NCBI RefSeq assembly: GCF_014205015.1
Contig: NZ_JACHMO010000001.1
Span: 5,456,001 to 5,520,000 of the forward strand
DNA from: Saccharothrix ecbatanensis
GTDB taxonomy: Bacteria > Actinomycetota > Actinomycetes > Mycobacteriales > Pseudonocardiaceae
DNA length: 64,000 nt
Reading direction: 5' to 3'
Position 1 is the stretch's first letter. Every line of letters starts with the position of its first letter. The position numbers were made by a program, and so were the translations under genes. The notes under the pieces are model-generated. The model was not told the origin of the DNA. It saw nothing but the letters and a program-made list of their open reading frames with translations, and made no database searches. Below are positions 1 through 7,937 of this stretch, piece by piece.

Positions 1-12
1 AGGAGAGTCAAC

Positions 13-387
13 ATGGCCCCGAGCAAGCCCGTGGTCGAGCCGTACGAGGGCGCCCCGCCCGCCGACCTGGTGATCGAGGACATCACCGTCGGCGAGGGCC
101 CCGAGGCGGCGCCCGGTCAGCTCGTGAACGTGCACTACGTCGGCGTTTCGCACTCGACCGGCGAGCAGTTCGACGCCTCCTGGGACCGCGGCGAGGCGTT
201 CAGCTTCCCGCTGGGCGCCGGGCGTGTCATCGCCGGCTGGGACCGCGGCGTCGCGGGCATGAAGGTCGGCGGCAGGCGCAAGCTCGTCATCCCGGCCCAC
301 CTCGGCTACGGCGACCGCGGCGCGGGCGGCGCGATCAAGCCCGGTGAGACGCTGATCTTCGTGGTGGACCTGCTCGGCGTGAAATAG
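13..387 (+). CDS. FKBP-type peptidyl-prolyl cis-trans isomerase
   Basis: This 124-residue cytoplasmic protein is a single FKBP domain that catalyses cis-trans isomerisation of peptidyl-proline bonds and so assists protein folding. The canonical FK506-pocket residues are visible: Y42, F53-D54, V72-I73, W76 and Y99. There is no signal peptide or membrane segment, and the length matches the small soluble FKBPs of actinobacteria. AGGAG at 1-5 sits 7 nt before the ATG and fixes the start. A strong hairpin 20 nt after the stop suggests a monocistronic message. The family assignment is secure; the client proteins are unknown. Confidence 0.96.
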   Translation: MAPSKPVVEPYEGAPPADLVIEDITVGEGPEAAPGQLVNVHYVGVSHSTGEQFDASWDRGEAFSFPLGAGRVIAGWDRGVAGMKVGGRRKLVIPAHLGYGDRGAGGAIKPGETLIFVVDLLGVK

Positions 388-406
388 ACAGGCGACCAAG
401 GATCGT

Positions 407-439
407 GGGCGGCCGCCGCCGAGTGGGCGGCGGCCGCCC
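407..439 (+). terminator. GC-rich hairpin terminator after the FKBP gene
   Basis: A 14-bp perfect stem (407-420 with 426-439, allowing for the four- to five-base GAGT loop) lies 20 nt after the FKBP stop. It is followed by a short pyrimidine stretch (GGTCCCCCTT) rather than a T-run, as is usual for actinobacterial intrinsic terminators. Confidence 0.8.
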
Positions 440-513
440 GGTCCCCCTTGCCGCTCCGGCCGGAGAAATTCGGTGGCCGGGCGGAACCGGGCCGTTCACT
501 ATCGCGTCATCAT

Positions 514-550
514 CCTCATAGGACCGGGCAAGCCGGCCTCATAGGACCGG
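514..550 (+). promoter_or_regulatory. 14-bp direct repeat upstream of the toxin locus
   Basis: CCTCATAGGACCGG occurs twice, at 514-527 and 537-550, with starts 23 bp apart (about two helical turns). The repeats end 40 bp before the first gene of the type VII toxin locus. The spacing suits binding of a dimeric regulator or an activator to one face of the helix. That they are an operator is inference; no family-specific consensus is recognised. Confidence 0.4.
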
Positions 551-590
551 ACATACCGGCGTCAACGCCGTCATCGAGGGGAAAGCCGCC

Positions 591-1178
591 GTGCCCGAGG
601 ACATCGGTGCGTCCGAGCGGATGCTCGGCCAGTGGCAGCAGAGCATCCAGGAGAAGGCCGAGCGCTACCAGGAGATGGCCACCCGCGTGCAGGGGATGAC
701 CATCTCCGAGGCTTCGCGCGACGGCTCGGTGCGGCTCACCATCGGGTCGAACGGCATCCTGACCCACCTGGAGATCGCCGAGTCCGCCAAGGACAAGCGG
801 ATGGCCGAGGTGTCGGCCGAGGTGATGCGGACGTTGCAGCGGGCGCAGTCTCGCATCCCGGAACTGCTCCAGCAGGCCATGGCGGAGACCATCGGCACCC
901 AGGACGAGACGGCCAACGTCCTGTTCGACGAGGCCAAGCGCAACTTCCCCGCACCGCCGCACGAGGACGTTCCGCCACCGCCGGCGGTCGGCCGTGAGAT
1001 CCGGTTCGGCATCGAGGACGACGACACGCCGCCTCCCGCCCCGCGCCCGGCCCCGCCCGCGCAGCCGTACACCCCGCAGCCGTTCAGCCCGCCGCCGCCC
1101 GCTCCCCAGCCCCCGCCGCGCCGGCCCACGCGCAGGCCGGACGACGACGACTTCGACGGGCAGTCCTTCCTCTCCTAG
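591..1178 (+). CDS. YbaB/EbfC-like protein of a type VII secretion locus
   Basis: This 195-residue protein has an N-terminal coiled-coil and beta-hairpin region (about residues 1-110) of the YbaB/EbfC nucleoid-associated type, then a proline-rich disordered tail (about 118-195). Such YbaB-like genes commonly precede WXG100 and large toxin genes in actinobacterial type VII loci, where their role is not established; DNA binding or chaperone-like roles are both possible. The GTG start is supported by AGGGGAAA about 7 nt upstream. It is the first gene of the locus, preceded by a 14-bp direct repeat. The family is moderately certain and the function is inferred from context. Confidence 0.78.
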   Translation: MPEDIGASERMLGQWQQSIQEKAERYQEMATRVQGMTISEASRDGSVRLTIGSNGILTHLEIAESAKDKRMAEVSAEVMRTLQRAQSRIPELLQQAMAETIGTQDETANVLFDEAKRNFPAPPHEDVPPPPAVGREIRFGIEDDDTPPPAPRPAPPAQPYTPQPFSPPPPAPQPPPRRPTRRPDDDDFDGQSFLS

Positions 1179-1251
1179 GCCTGTCCCGGCCCTTGCCCAG
1201 CCCCTTTCCCAGCCAACTTCCTTACCCAGCCAGCCTTTCCAGGGGGATCAC

Positions 1252-1554
1252 ATGGCCGGTTTCGAGATCGTCTCGGACACGCTCGCCGCGCACGGCAAGC
1301 AGTTGGACGACCTGGGCGCGCGGTTGCAGGGCGCGGTGGACGCGGCGAAGACCGTCAGCATGCCGACCGACGCGTACGGCATCATCTGCCAACCGTTCCG
1401 GATGATGCTCGACCCGGTCGAGCAGTGGGGGCTGGACGCGCTCCAGGGCGCCGTGGAGGCCATGGACGCCGCCGGCAAGTCGGTGAAGGACACAGTGGAC
1501 CAGTACCGCGAGATGGAAGACGCGATCCGGGACAGCTTCAAGGCCGGTGAGTGA
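1252..1554 (+). CDS. EspC/WXG100-like type VII secretion partner protein
   Basis: This 100-residue all-helical protein with no signal peptide has the size and helix-turn-helix pattern of WXG100 or EspC-like (DUF2580) substrates. Helices span roughly residues 3-30 and 45-95, and the C-terminal tail contains YREMEDAIRDSF, resembling the YxxxD/E export motif. It probably pairs with the N-terminal helical domain of the large toxin encoded immediately downstream for export through an ESX-type machine. The ATG at 1252 is preceded by AGGGGGAT. Its stop overlaps the start of the toxin gene, indicating translational coupling. No ESX core component is visible in the window. Confidence 0.8.
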   Translation: MAGFEIVSDTLAAHGKQLDDLGARLQGAVDAAKTVSMPTDAYGIICQPFRMMLDPVEQWGLDALQGAVEAMDAAGKSVKDTVDQYREMEDAIRDSFKAGE

Positions 1555-4500
1555 TGGCGGGCGAGAACCCGCTGGTGGCGGCGCCGCCGGCTGAGCCGGG
1601 TGGTTTCGTCAACGCCGGCACCGGTGACAACGGCTGGGCGACGGGATTTTCCATCGCGGAGTCGGCGATGGACACCTACAACGGGATCAAGGACGGGAAC
1701 TGGGTCGAGGCCGGCCTGGGGATGGTCGGGCTCGCGGCGGACGCGGCGGCGATGGCGATCGACCCGTTCGGGACGTTGTTGTCGTCGGCGGCGTCGTTCC
1801 TGATGGAGCACGTGCAGCCGTTGAAGGACATGCTCGACTGGTTGGCGGGCGATCCGCCGGTGATCGAGTCGTACTCGACGACGTGGAGCAACGTGGCCAC
1901 CGAGTTGGGGAAGGTCGCGGAGGACTACAACAACACCGTGCGGTCGGGCACCGAGGGATGGACGGGTGCGGCGGCGGACTCGTACCGGACCAATTCGGCG
2001 ATGCACGGGGACGCGTTGGCCGGTGCGGCGTCGGCGGCGGGGACCGTCGGCACGGTCGTGGGTCTGATGGGGATGGTCGTCGGGTTCGTGCGCGAGATGG
2101 TCCGTGACCTGATCGCGGACCTGGTGGGCAAGCTCATCGCGTGGGTGCTGGAGGCGGTGTTCACGCTCGGGTTCGGCACGCCGGTGATCGTCGCGCAGGC
2201 GGTGACGGCGATCTCGAAGTGGGCCGCGAAGATCGCGAAGATCATCCAGGACCTGCTGAACACGATCAAGAAGGTCTCGCCGATGCTGAAGCGTCTGGTC
2301 GAGGTCTTCGAGAAGATCATGAAGGTGGTCGGGAAGCTCGCGGGCAAGGCCACCGGGCTGGACGTGCTGGACCCGAAGAACATCAAGAAGGGCGGGTTCC
2401 TCCAGACCGGGAACGTCGACGTCGACACGCCGTCCGGGTCGCCGGGGAGCACCAGTCCTTCCTCTTCTTCGTCCTCTCCGGACTCCCCGCCGTCGACCAC
2501 ACGTCCGGGCGACACCACGTCCACGTCGGGTACGCCCGCGGATTCGTCGACGTCGAGGCCGGGCCGGAGCGATCCGTCCGACGTGCCTCCGCCGACGACC
2601 CGCCCCACCCGTGATCCGGGCAGTCCCGACGCTGACACGTCACCGCGCGGCAGCGCACCCGGCCCTCGGACGACCGGGCCTGGTGGCGGTGGTCCCGGGA
2701 GCCCGGCCCCTGGTGGGAACGTTCCTCACAGTGCGAGCCCCACCATCGGCGGCCCGGCCCCCGGCGGGCACGTCCCGTCAGGCACCACCGGCCCCGGCGG
2801 GAACTCCGGCGGCGGTCCCGGTGGCAGCGGCCCGTACGGCAGCCCCGGCAGTGGCGGCCCCGGCTCGGGTGGCCCCGGCAACGGCGGCCCCGGCTCGGGT
2901 GGCCCCGGCAACGGCAGCGGTGCTCCGAGCGGCGGCAGCCCCAGCGGCGGCAGCCCCAATGGTGGCAGCCCAGCCGGTGGCGGTGGCGGTGGCAGCCCCG
3001 CCGGTGGAGGCACCCCCGGCAACGGCAGCGGCTCACCGACCGCACCGACCCCGTCAAGGCTGGACCAGACCGCAACCTCGACCGCCGCCACCCCAGAAGC
3101 CCCACCGCGCGCGGACCAGCCCAACGCGCCCGCTCCATCCCGCGACCCTGGTTCCGCTCCGCAGACCAACCAGCCCGCAGCGGCTGCCGGCGGCGGCGCA
3201 CCGGCAGGTGGTGGCGCGCCCGGCGGTGGCGCTCCGGGTGGCGGCGCACCGGGGTCCGGTGCCAGGCCAGGAGCGGGCGGCGGCTGGACCGGCACGCCCG
3301 GCACACCTGCAACGCCCAACACACCTTCCGCGCCCAACACACCTTCCGCGCCCAGCACAGCCGGCACGCCCAGCAACCGGGGCGACCTCGGCACGGGCGC
3401 ACCGAACACCCGTAGCCCGGAAAGCCCCAGGCCGTCCTCATTCGGCCCGTCAAGCACCGGACCCACGGGTCCGTCGCACAGCGGCCCAGGCAACAGCGGC
3501 CCCACGCACACAGGTCCCGGCGGCGCTGGCCCTTCGCACAGCGGACCCGGCGGCACTGGTCCGTCACACACCGGACCCGGCAACAGCGGTCCTGCGCACA
3601 GCGGACCCGGTGGCACTGGTCCGTCGCACAGCGGGCCGTCGAACGCGGGACCGCCGCACCACCGTGGCGGGCCTCAGGGCGGCCCGTCGCCGAGCACCCA
3701 CCCGGACAACGCCCGTCCCCGAGGCGGCGACGGACCCGGCGGCCACCCCACCTCCCCCGACCGCCCGAACCCCAACGGCCCCGGCCCGCACAACCAGCCC
3801 AGGCCCCACCCCGACGCTCCCCAACCACCACACCGCAGCCCGGACGGCCCACCGCAGCCCCGCCGCGACGCGGACGCCGGCACCCACCGCGCCCCGGACG
3901 GCCCACCCGCCCCACGGCGCGACCCCGACACCGGCCCACAACACCGACGAGACCCGGACAGCGCCCCCCACCCGCGCCGCGACCCCGACTCGTGGACACC
4001 GCCACGCCGCGACCCGGACGGCATGCCCAGTCCCCGACGCGATCCGGACGGTCCGCCCAGCCCTCGTCGTGATCCCGACGCCGGCCCGCAGCACCGCCGC
4101 GACCCCGAATCCCCGCACCGGGACCCCAACCGCAGCCCCAACGACCGCCCGGTCGACCGTCCGAACGACCGCACCGACGGCCGCACCGACACCGATCAGC
4201 CGAACACCGACCGTCCCGACGGCACCAACCCCGACGGCACCCACCGGGACCCGGACACCGACACCCCGGACACCGATCGCCCCGACGCAGATCGACCGGA
4301 CATCGACGACGCGCACGCCCGGCACGGCGAGACGACCCCCGCCGGTATCTCGCACCACCGCGGCGACCCCGCCATGGGCGACCTACCCCACCGCGTCCCG
4401 GCCGACCCGCGCTACTTCACCGCCGACGTCCACATCACCCCCGACGGCCGCGCCCGCATCGGCAACAACACCTACACCCCCGAGCAGTACGGCGATCTCC

Positions 4501-5729
4501 TGCGCCGCAACGGCTGGGACGGCAAAACGCCCATCCGCCTCATCGGCTGCGACGCCGGCACGAACAACTTCGCCAACCGCCTCTCCACCCACACCGGCGC
4601 CGACGTCCTCGCGCCCACCAAACCCGCCTGGACCGACAGCAACGGCCGCGTCTACACCAGCGACGCCCACATCGGCCCCGACGGCAACCGCCAACCCAAG
4701 ATCCCGCCCAACGGCGAGTGGAACACCCACCGCCCCGACGGCAGCAGCGCCAAAGCAAGCGACGACGGGTTCGCCCCCGGCACCAACACCACCGACCAGC
4801 ACGACCTCGACCCGACCGACGCCAAGGACCGGGCCGCAGACGACACCACGAACGACACCACGGACGACACGGCGAACGAGGGCAGCGACGACAAGTACGC
4901 CCGCGACCCGCAGTTCGACCACCACCCGGACCAGCCGCCACCGGACCCGTCGCAGCCCCAACGGCTGGAAACGCTCGACCCGGAACGGTGCACGTTCGAC
5001 GAGAACGACCTCATCACCCACTACGACGGTCGCCCGATCGACGACTACCAGCGCGAGGTGCTGACCGACCGGGCCAAGCTGATCCAGTCGAAGGTCGAGG
5101 ACCGGTCGATCATCCCGGAGGAGATCCGGAACGACCCCCGCCGCAACCCGGACAAGTGGCCGACCAAGAACGTCGTCTGCGTGTCCGTGTCGATCGACCA
5201 CCGCACCGGTCACGTGTACGAGTCGATCAACGGCGCGTCCACGGACGTCATCCCGAACGACAAGCTGCACCCGGTGCTGCACGAACGGCAGGAGGCCATC
5301 CGCGGCAACCCGCAGCCGGACGGCTCGACCCCCGGCTACATCCAGCCCGACCGGCGTCCGGGGCTCGAAGGCCAGCCGATGTCGAACAAGCACGGCGAGA
5401 TCAGGTACGACTACCCGATCAACGACGCGCCGACCCGGCACGCCGAGGTGAAGAACGTCAACCAGATGCTGAACGACCGCGGCGTGCCCGCCGACGTGTC
5501 CCCCGAGGAGCTGGACCGCATCCTGTCCGAGATGATGGTGGACAACGCCTTCATCCCGCCGGGCAAGGGGCCGAACGCGACCGGGGACTTCCCCGACATC
5601 GCGCCGTGCTGCGCCAACTGCACCAGGATGATCGACGGCGTCCCCAGCGCGACCGAGAAGCTCACCCAGCCGCCGTTCCACCCCGAAATCCAGACGCTCC
5701 CACCGAAGGTCACCCACCATGCGAGTTGA
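1551..5729 (+). CDS. Polymorphic type VII toxin with YwqJ-type deaminase domain
   Basis: This is a 1392-residue secreted toxin. Residues about 100-165 form a WXG-like helical region (pattern W...GWTGAAADSY) and residues about 165-280 are hydrophobic helices resembling the N-termini of actinobacterial T7SS toxins. Residues about 290-900 are a Pro/Gly/Ser linker with six 10-residue repeats (640-699) and RRDPD repeats. At about 950-1065, H961 (VHITPDG) and C1000 (LIGCDAG) fit the His/Cys arrangement of caspase-like clan CD peptidases, so this is a likely self-processing domain. The C-terminus (about 1130-1392) has the deaminase metal and catalytic signatures H1297-A-E1299 and C1354-x-x-C1357 of the YwqJ group, implying nucleic-acid or nucleotide deamination in target cells. 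The start is GTG 1551 or ATG 1554, both coupled to the upstream stop. A YwqK-like immunity gene overlaps the 3' end by 11 nt. The deaminase family is well supported; the peptidase is inference. Confidence 0.85.
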   Translation: MMAGENPLVAAPPAEPGGFVNAGTGDNGWATGFSIAESAMDTYNGIKDGNWVEAGLGMVGLAADAAAMAIDPFGTLLSSAASFLMEHVQPLKDMLDWLAGDPPVIESYSTTWSNVATELGKVAEDYNNTVRSGTEGWTGAAADSYRTNSAMHGDALAGAASAAGTVGTVVGLMGMVVGFVREMVRDLIADLVGKLIAWVLEAVFTLGFGTPVIVAQAVTAISKWAAKIAKIIQDLLNTIKKVSPMLKRLVEVFEKIMKVVGKLAGKATGLDVLDPKNIKKGGFLQTGNVDVDTPSGSPGSTSPSSSSSSPDSPPSTTRPGDTTSTSGTPADSSTSRPGRSDPSDVPPPTTRPTRDPGSPDADTSPRGSAPGPRTTGPGGGGPGSPAPGGNVPHSASPTIGGPAPGGHVPSGTTGPGGNSGGGPGGSGPYGSPGSGGPGSGGPGNGGPGSGGPGNGSGAPSGGSPSGGSPNGGSPAGGGGGGSPAGGGTPGNGSGSPTAPTPSRLDQTATSTAATPEAPPRADQPNAPAPSRDPGSAPQTNQPAAAAGGGAPAGGGAPGGGAPGGGAPGSGARPGAGGGWTGTPGTPATPNTPSAPNTPSAPSTAGTPSNRGDLGTGAPNTRSPESPRPSSFGPSSTGPTGPSHSGPGNSGPTHTGPGGAGPSHSGPGGTGPSHTGPGNSGPAHSGPGGTGPSHSGPSNAGPPHHRGGPQGGPSPSTHPDNARPRGGDGPGGHPTSPDRPNPNGPGPHNQPRPHPDAPQPPHRSPDGPPQPRRDADAGTHRAPDGPPAPRRDPDTGPQHRRDPDSAPHPRRDPDSWTPPRRDPDGMPSPRRDPDGPPSPRRDPDAGPQHRRDPESPHRDPNRSPNDRPVDRPNDRTDGRTDTDQPNTDRPDGTNPDGTHRDPDTDTPDTDRPDADRPDIDDAHARHGETTPAGISHHRGDPAMGDLPHRVPADPRYFTADVHITPDGRARIGNNTYTPEQYGDLLRRNGWDGKTPIRLIGCDAGTNNFANRLSTHTGADVLAPTKPAWTDSNGRVYTSDAHIGPDGNRQPKIPPNGEWNTHRPDGSSAKASDDGFAPGTNTTDQHDLDPTDAKDRAADDTTNDTTDDTANEGSDDKYARDPQFDHHPDQPPPDPSQPQRLETLDPERCTFDENDLITHYDGRPIDDYQREVLTDRAKLIQSKVEDRSIIPEEIRNDPRRNPDKWPTKNVVCVSVSIDHRTGHVYESINGASTDVIPNDKLHPVLHERQEAIRGNPQPDGSTPGYIQPDRRPGLEGQPMSNKHGEIRYDYPINDAPTRHAEVKNVNQMLNDRGVPADVSPEELDRILSEMMVDNAFIPPGKGPNATGDFPDIAPCCANCTRMIDGVPSATEKLTQPPFHPEIQTLPPKVTHHAS
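3468..3647 (+). repeat. 30-nt in-frame repeats in the toxin linker
   Basis: Six consecutive 30-nt units encode variants of GPSHSGPGNS (toxin residues 640-699). They alternate S/T/A and GG/N positions, consistent with expansion by slippage or unequal exchange. They lie in the extended linker between the secretion domain and the C-terminal effector domains. Confidence 0.85.
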
Positions 5730-6069
5730 TGCCGACGACGTCGAGGACGACGGCGGCCTGGTGTTCTACCAGGGCGAGCCGTTCACCGGCGAGGTGGTCG
5801 AGCAGGGCCCGGACGGCAGCCTGGCGACCCTGTACACCTACGACACCGGCGCCGAGGACGGCCCGTACCGCGAGTGGTACCCCGACGACCGGCCGTACAA
5901 GGAGGGCACTATGCGCATGGGCCTTCCCGTCGGCCTGCACCGCAGGTGGCACCCGAACGGCGTGGTCGCCGAGGAGACCCTGTTCGGCGACCACGCCGAC
6001 CACCTGGGCCACCGCAAGTGGGACGAGAACGGGAACCTCCTGGTGGACACCATGCCGCCCACGCCGTGA
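5719..6069 (+). CDS. YwqK-like (MORN-repeat) immunity protein
   Basis: This 116-residue acidic protein is built of MORN-like repeats (patterns such as YREWYPDDRPYKEG, HRRWHPNG and KWDENGNL at roughly 20-residue spacing), the architecture of the YwqK antitoxin family. In Bacillus subtilis ywqK lies next to ywqJ, and here the gene starts 11 nt inside the 3' end of a YwqJ-type deaminase toxin, so it is very probably the cognate cytoplasmic immunity protein. The overlap ensures coupled translation. It has no signal peptide. Its direct binding partner is inferred from position. Confidence 0.85.
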   Translation: MRVDADDVEDDGGLVFYQGEPFTGEVVEQGPDGSLATLYTYDTGAEDGPYREWYPDDRPYKEGTMRMGLPVGLHRRWHPNGVVAEETLFGDHADHLGHRKWDENGNLLVDTMPPTP

Positions 6070-6121
6070 CGGCGGGCGCGCACCGGCCGGACACCAAGAA
6101 GACGACGGCGAGCCGGTCGAA

Positions 6122-6970
6122 GTGAGCCGGCATGAGATGTTCCCGGCTTTCTCCGCAGGGCAGTTGGAGAAGCTGAAGCAGCTCGTCGAAGGCGACGTCG
6201 CGGCGGTCGCGACCCGCACGCCGGCGCTGAACAGCCTGCTGTCGAACGCCTTGCGCCACCTCGGCCACCAGTGCGCGGTCGACCCCAAGGGCAGCAACGG
6301 CGGCACGTGGGACAGCCTGCTGTTCGCCACGCGAGTGGGTTCGGCCATCTTCACGGTGGCCACCGCCGAACCGGGCACGACTGTCGAGCTCGACCTGGGC
6401 GACCGGTCGGTCCAGGCCACCGCGACCGGACCGGAGTACTTCGCGTCCGCGACCACCTGGCTCACCGCGACGTGGCTGGCCTACGCGGCCCGTGACGAGG
6501 CGACGATCCAGCAGCTGGCGGCGGTCCCGGTGGACGTGCTGCGCGCGGCGGACGACTCGGAGCCCGAGTACGCGTTCGCGATGGTCGACATGCTCGGCCG
6601 CTTCGCCCGCCAGGAGCCGGGCGTCGCCGAAGCGCTCAACGCCGCCCTGCGCGCGACCGACCCGGCGGGCCTGCACCCGCTCCGGCGCGACTACGTGCTC
6701 AAGATCGTGGTGCCGCTGCTCGACGTCTTCCACCACCTGGGCGACGAATTCAACCGGGCGCTGGCGGAGGCGCTGGAGCTGCACAAGGAGTACTGGACCC
6801 GTACCGACGACGACGCCGACTCCCCGTTCGGCTTCATCGCCCTCGGCCCGCTGGCGTTGGCGTCCTTCGCGCACGACACCGGGACTCCGGTCGCGGTGCG
6901 GTCCGACTACCTGCCGTCGCGCGTGGTGGACGGCACCCGGGTCCGGGAACGCGGCCTGGCAACGCCGTGA
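6122..6970 (+). CDS. Imm49-like immunity protein
   Basis: This is an all-alpha protein of about 282 residues whose C-terminal part (ALELHKEYW ... GFIALGPLALASFAHDTG ... SDYLPSRVV) matches the Imm49 family of polymorphic-toxin immunity proteins as I recall it. It follows the YwqK-like gene by about 50 nt and is probably co-transcribed. The start is GTG 6122 or ATG 6137; neither has a strong Shine-Dalgarno, and no earlier in-frame start is available after the preceding gene. It could protect against the adjacent deaminase or against other imported toxins. The family call is fairly sure and the target is not. Confidence 0.75.
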   Translation: MSRHEMFPAFSAGQLEKLKQLVEGDVAAVATRTPALNSLLSNALRHLGHQCAVDPKGSNGGTWDSLLFATRVGSAIFTVATAEPGTTVELDLGDRSVQATATGPEYFASATTWLTATWLAYAARDEATIQQLAAVPVDVLRAADDSEPEYAFAMVDMLGRFARQEPGVAEALNAALRATDPAGLHPLRRDYVLKIVVPLLDVFHHLGDEFNRALAEALELHKEYWTRTDDDADSPFGFIALGPLALASFAHDTGTPVAVRSDYLPSRVVDGTRVRERGLATP

Positions 6971-7055
6971 CTCGGCCGACCGGACCACGTCGACGTGTTG
7001 TGGCCGTTAAGATCAGCGGCACATTGTCGGGGGGAGCCAAAGGGGTGTTCGTCGC

Positions 7056-7937
7056 ATGAGCCAGCCAGCCACACCGCTGAACGAGCAGGAGCAGAACCAG
7101 CTCGTCAAGCAGATCGGCCGCGCCATGCTCCCCGCGCTCCCACCGGGCTGGCAGCGGGTCCGCGCCGAGTACCGGGCCGCCGGTCGGCACATCGAGGTGG
7201 ACCTGGCGTTCGCCGGCCCGGACGGCCAGTGGCGGCCCGTGCGCCCGCCGATGGACATGGTGCAGCTGCTCGGCCAGCTCCGCACCGGCATGTACGAACC
7301 GGTCCGCGGCACGTGGCTGAGCGCCGTGTACGAGATCGAGGCGCCCGCGGCGTTCTCGGTCGACTTCAACGCCGAGGACGAGCCGCGCTGGCGCAACGCG
7401 CCGCCGCTGATCGGTTTCCAGGACGAGCTGCGCACGTTCCCCCGCCAGGACGAGCGCATCCCGGAGTGGCTGCGCCAACGGCTGGGTCTGCCGCCGCTCC
7501 CCACGCCCGTCGAGCCGGAGCCGGAACAGCCCGCCGCACCCGTCCAGCAGGTCCAGCAGGCTCAGGAAGGCGAACTGCGCACCGCGCACGTCTACGACGG
7601 CCGGGACGAGGAAGGCCGTCCGGTGGTCAACCGGCAGGCCATCGACCGCCAACTCGGCGACGCCCTGCTCGGCTACCTGGAAGGCGCGCCGGTCGTGCTC
7701 GCCGCACGCGACCTGGACGTGGACGAGTTCGTCCCCACCGACCGGGACGTGCCGCTGAACTTCCGCACCGACGGCGCCTGGATCTGGGCCGGCGCCGTGC
7801 CGCACTACCTGCGCAAGCACGGCCTCCCGCCGGAGCCGGACCTGGTGGAGCACATCGTGGCCCGCGGTTTCCGGCTCGGCGAGGTGGACGAGGCGACCCG
7901 CGAACGCGCGGTCGCGATGATCACCGGCGGGGCCTGA
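7056..7937 (+). CDS. YezG-like (DUF600) protein of the toxin-immunity island
   Basis: This is a 293-residue cytoplasmic protein. Residues about 1-150 carry the YezG/DUF600-type pattern (AEYRAAGRHIEVDL, LRTGMYEPVRGTW, VDFNAEDEPRW, FPRQDERIPEWL) of an immunity-protein family. Residues about 180-293 form a second domain (FRTDGAWIWAGAVPHYLRKHGLPPEPDLVEHI) that I associate with actinobacterial TNT-type toxin relatives, but no TNT toxin domain follows here. It is preceded by an 85-nt gap, so it may have its own promoter. It overlaps the convergent mannosyltransferase gene by 17 bp. It may be an orphan immunity or regulatory gene. Confidence 0.62.
   Translation: MSQPATPLNEQEQNQLVKQIGRAMLPALPPGWQRVRAEYRAAGRHIEVDLAFAGPDGQWRPVRPPMDMVQLLGQLRTGMYEPVRGTWLSAVYEIEAPAAFSVDFNAEDEPRWRNAPPLIGFQDELRTFPRQDERIPEWLRQRLGLPPLPTPVEPEPEQPAAPVQQVQQAQEGELRTAHVYDGRDEEGRPVVNRQAIDRQLGDALLGYLEGAPVVLAARDLDVDEFVPTDRDVPLNFRTDGAWIWAGAVPHYLRKHGLPPEPDLVEHIVARGFRLGEVDEATRERAVAMITGGA

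Noticed and set aside
2611..5064. 817-codon plus-strand frame in the toxin linker
   Set aside because: An alternative frame of Pro/Gly-rich repeat DNA giving Arg/Ala/Pro/Thr-rich sequence; the toxin frame carries the real domains.
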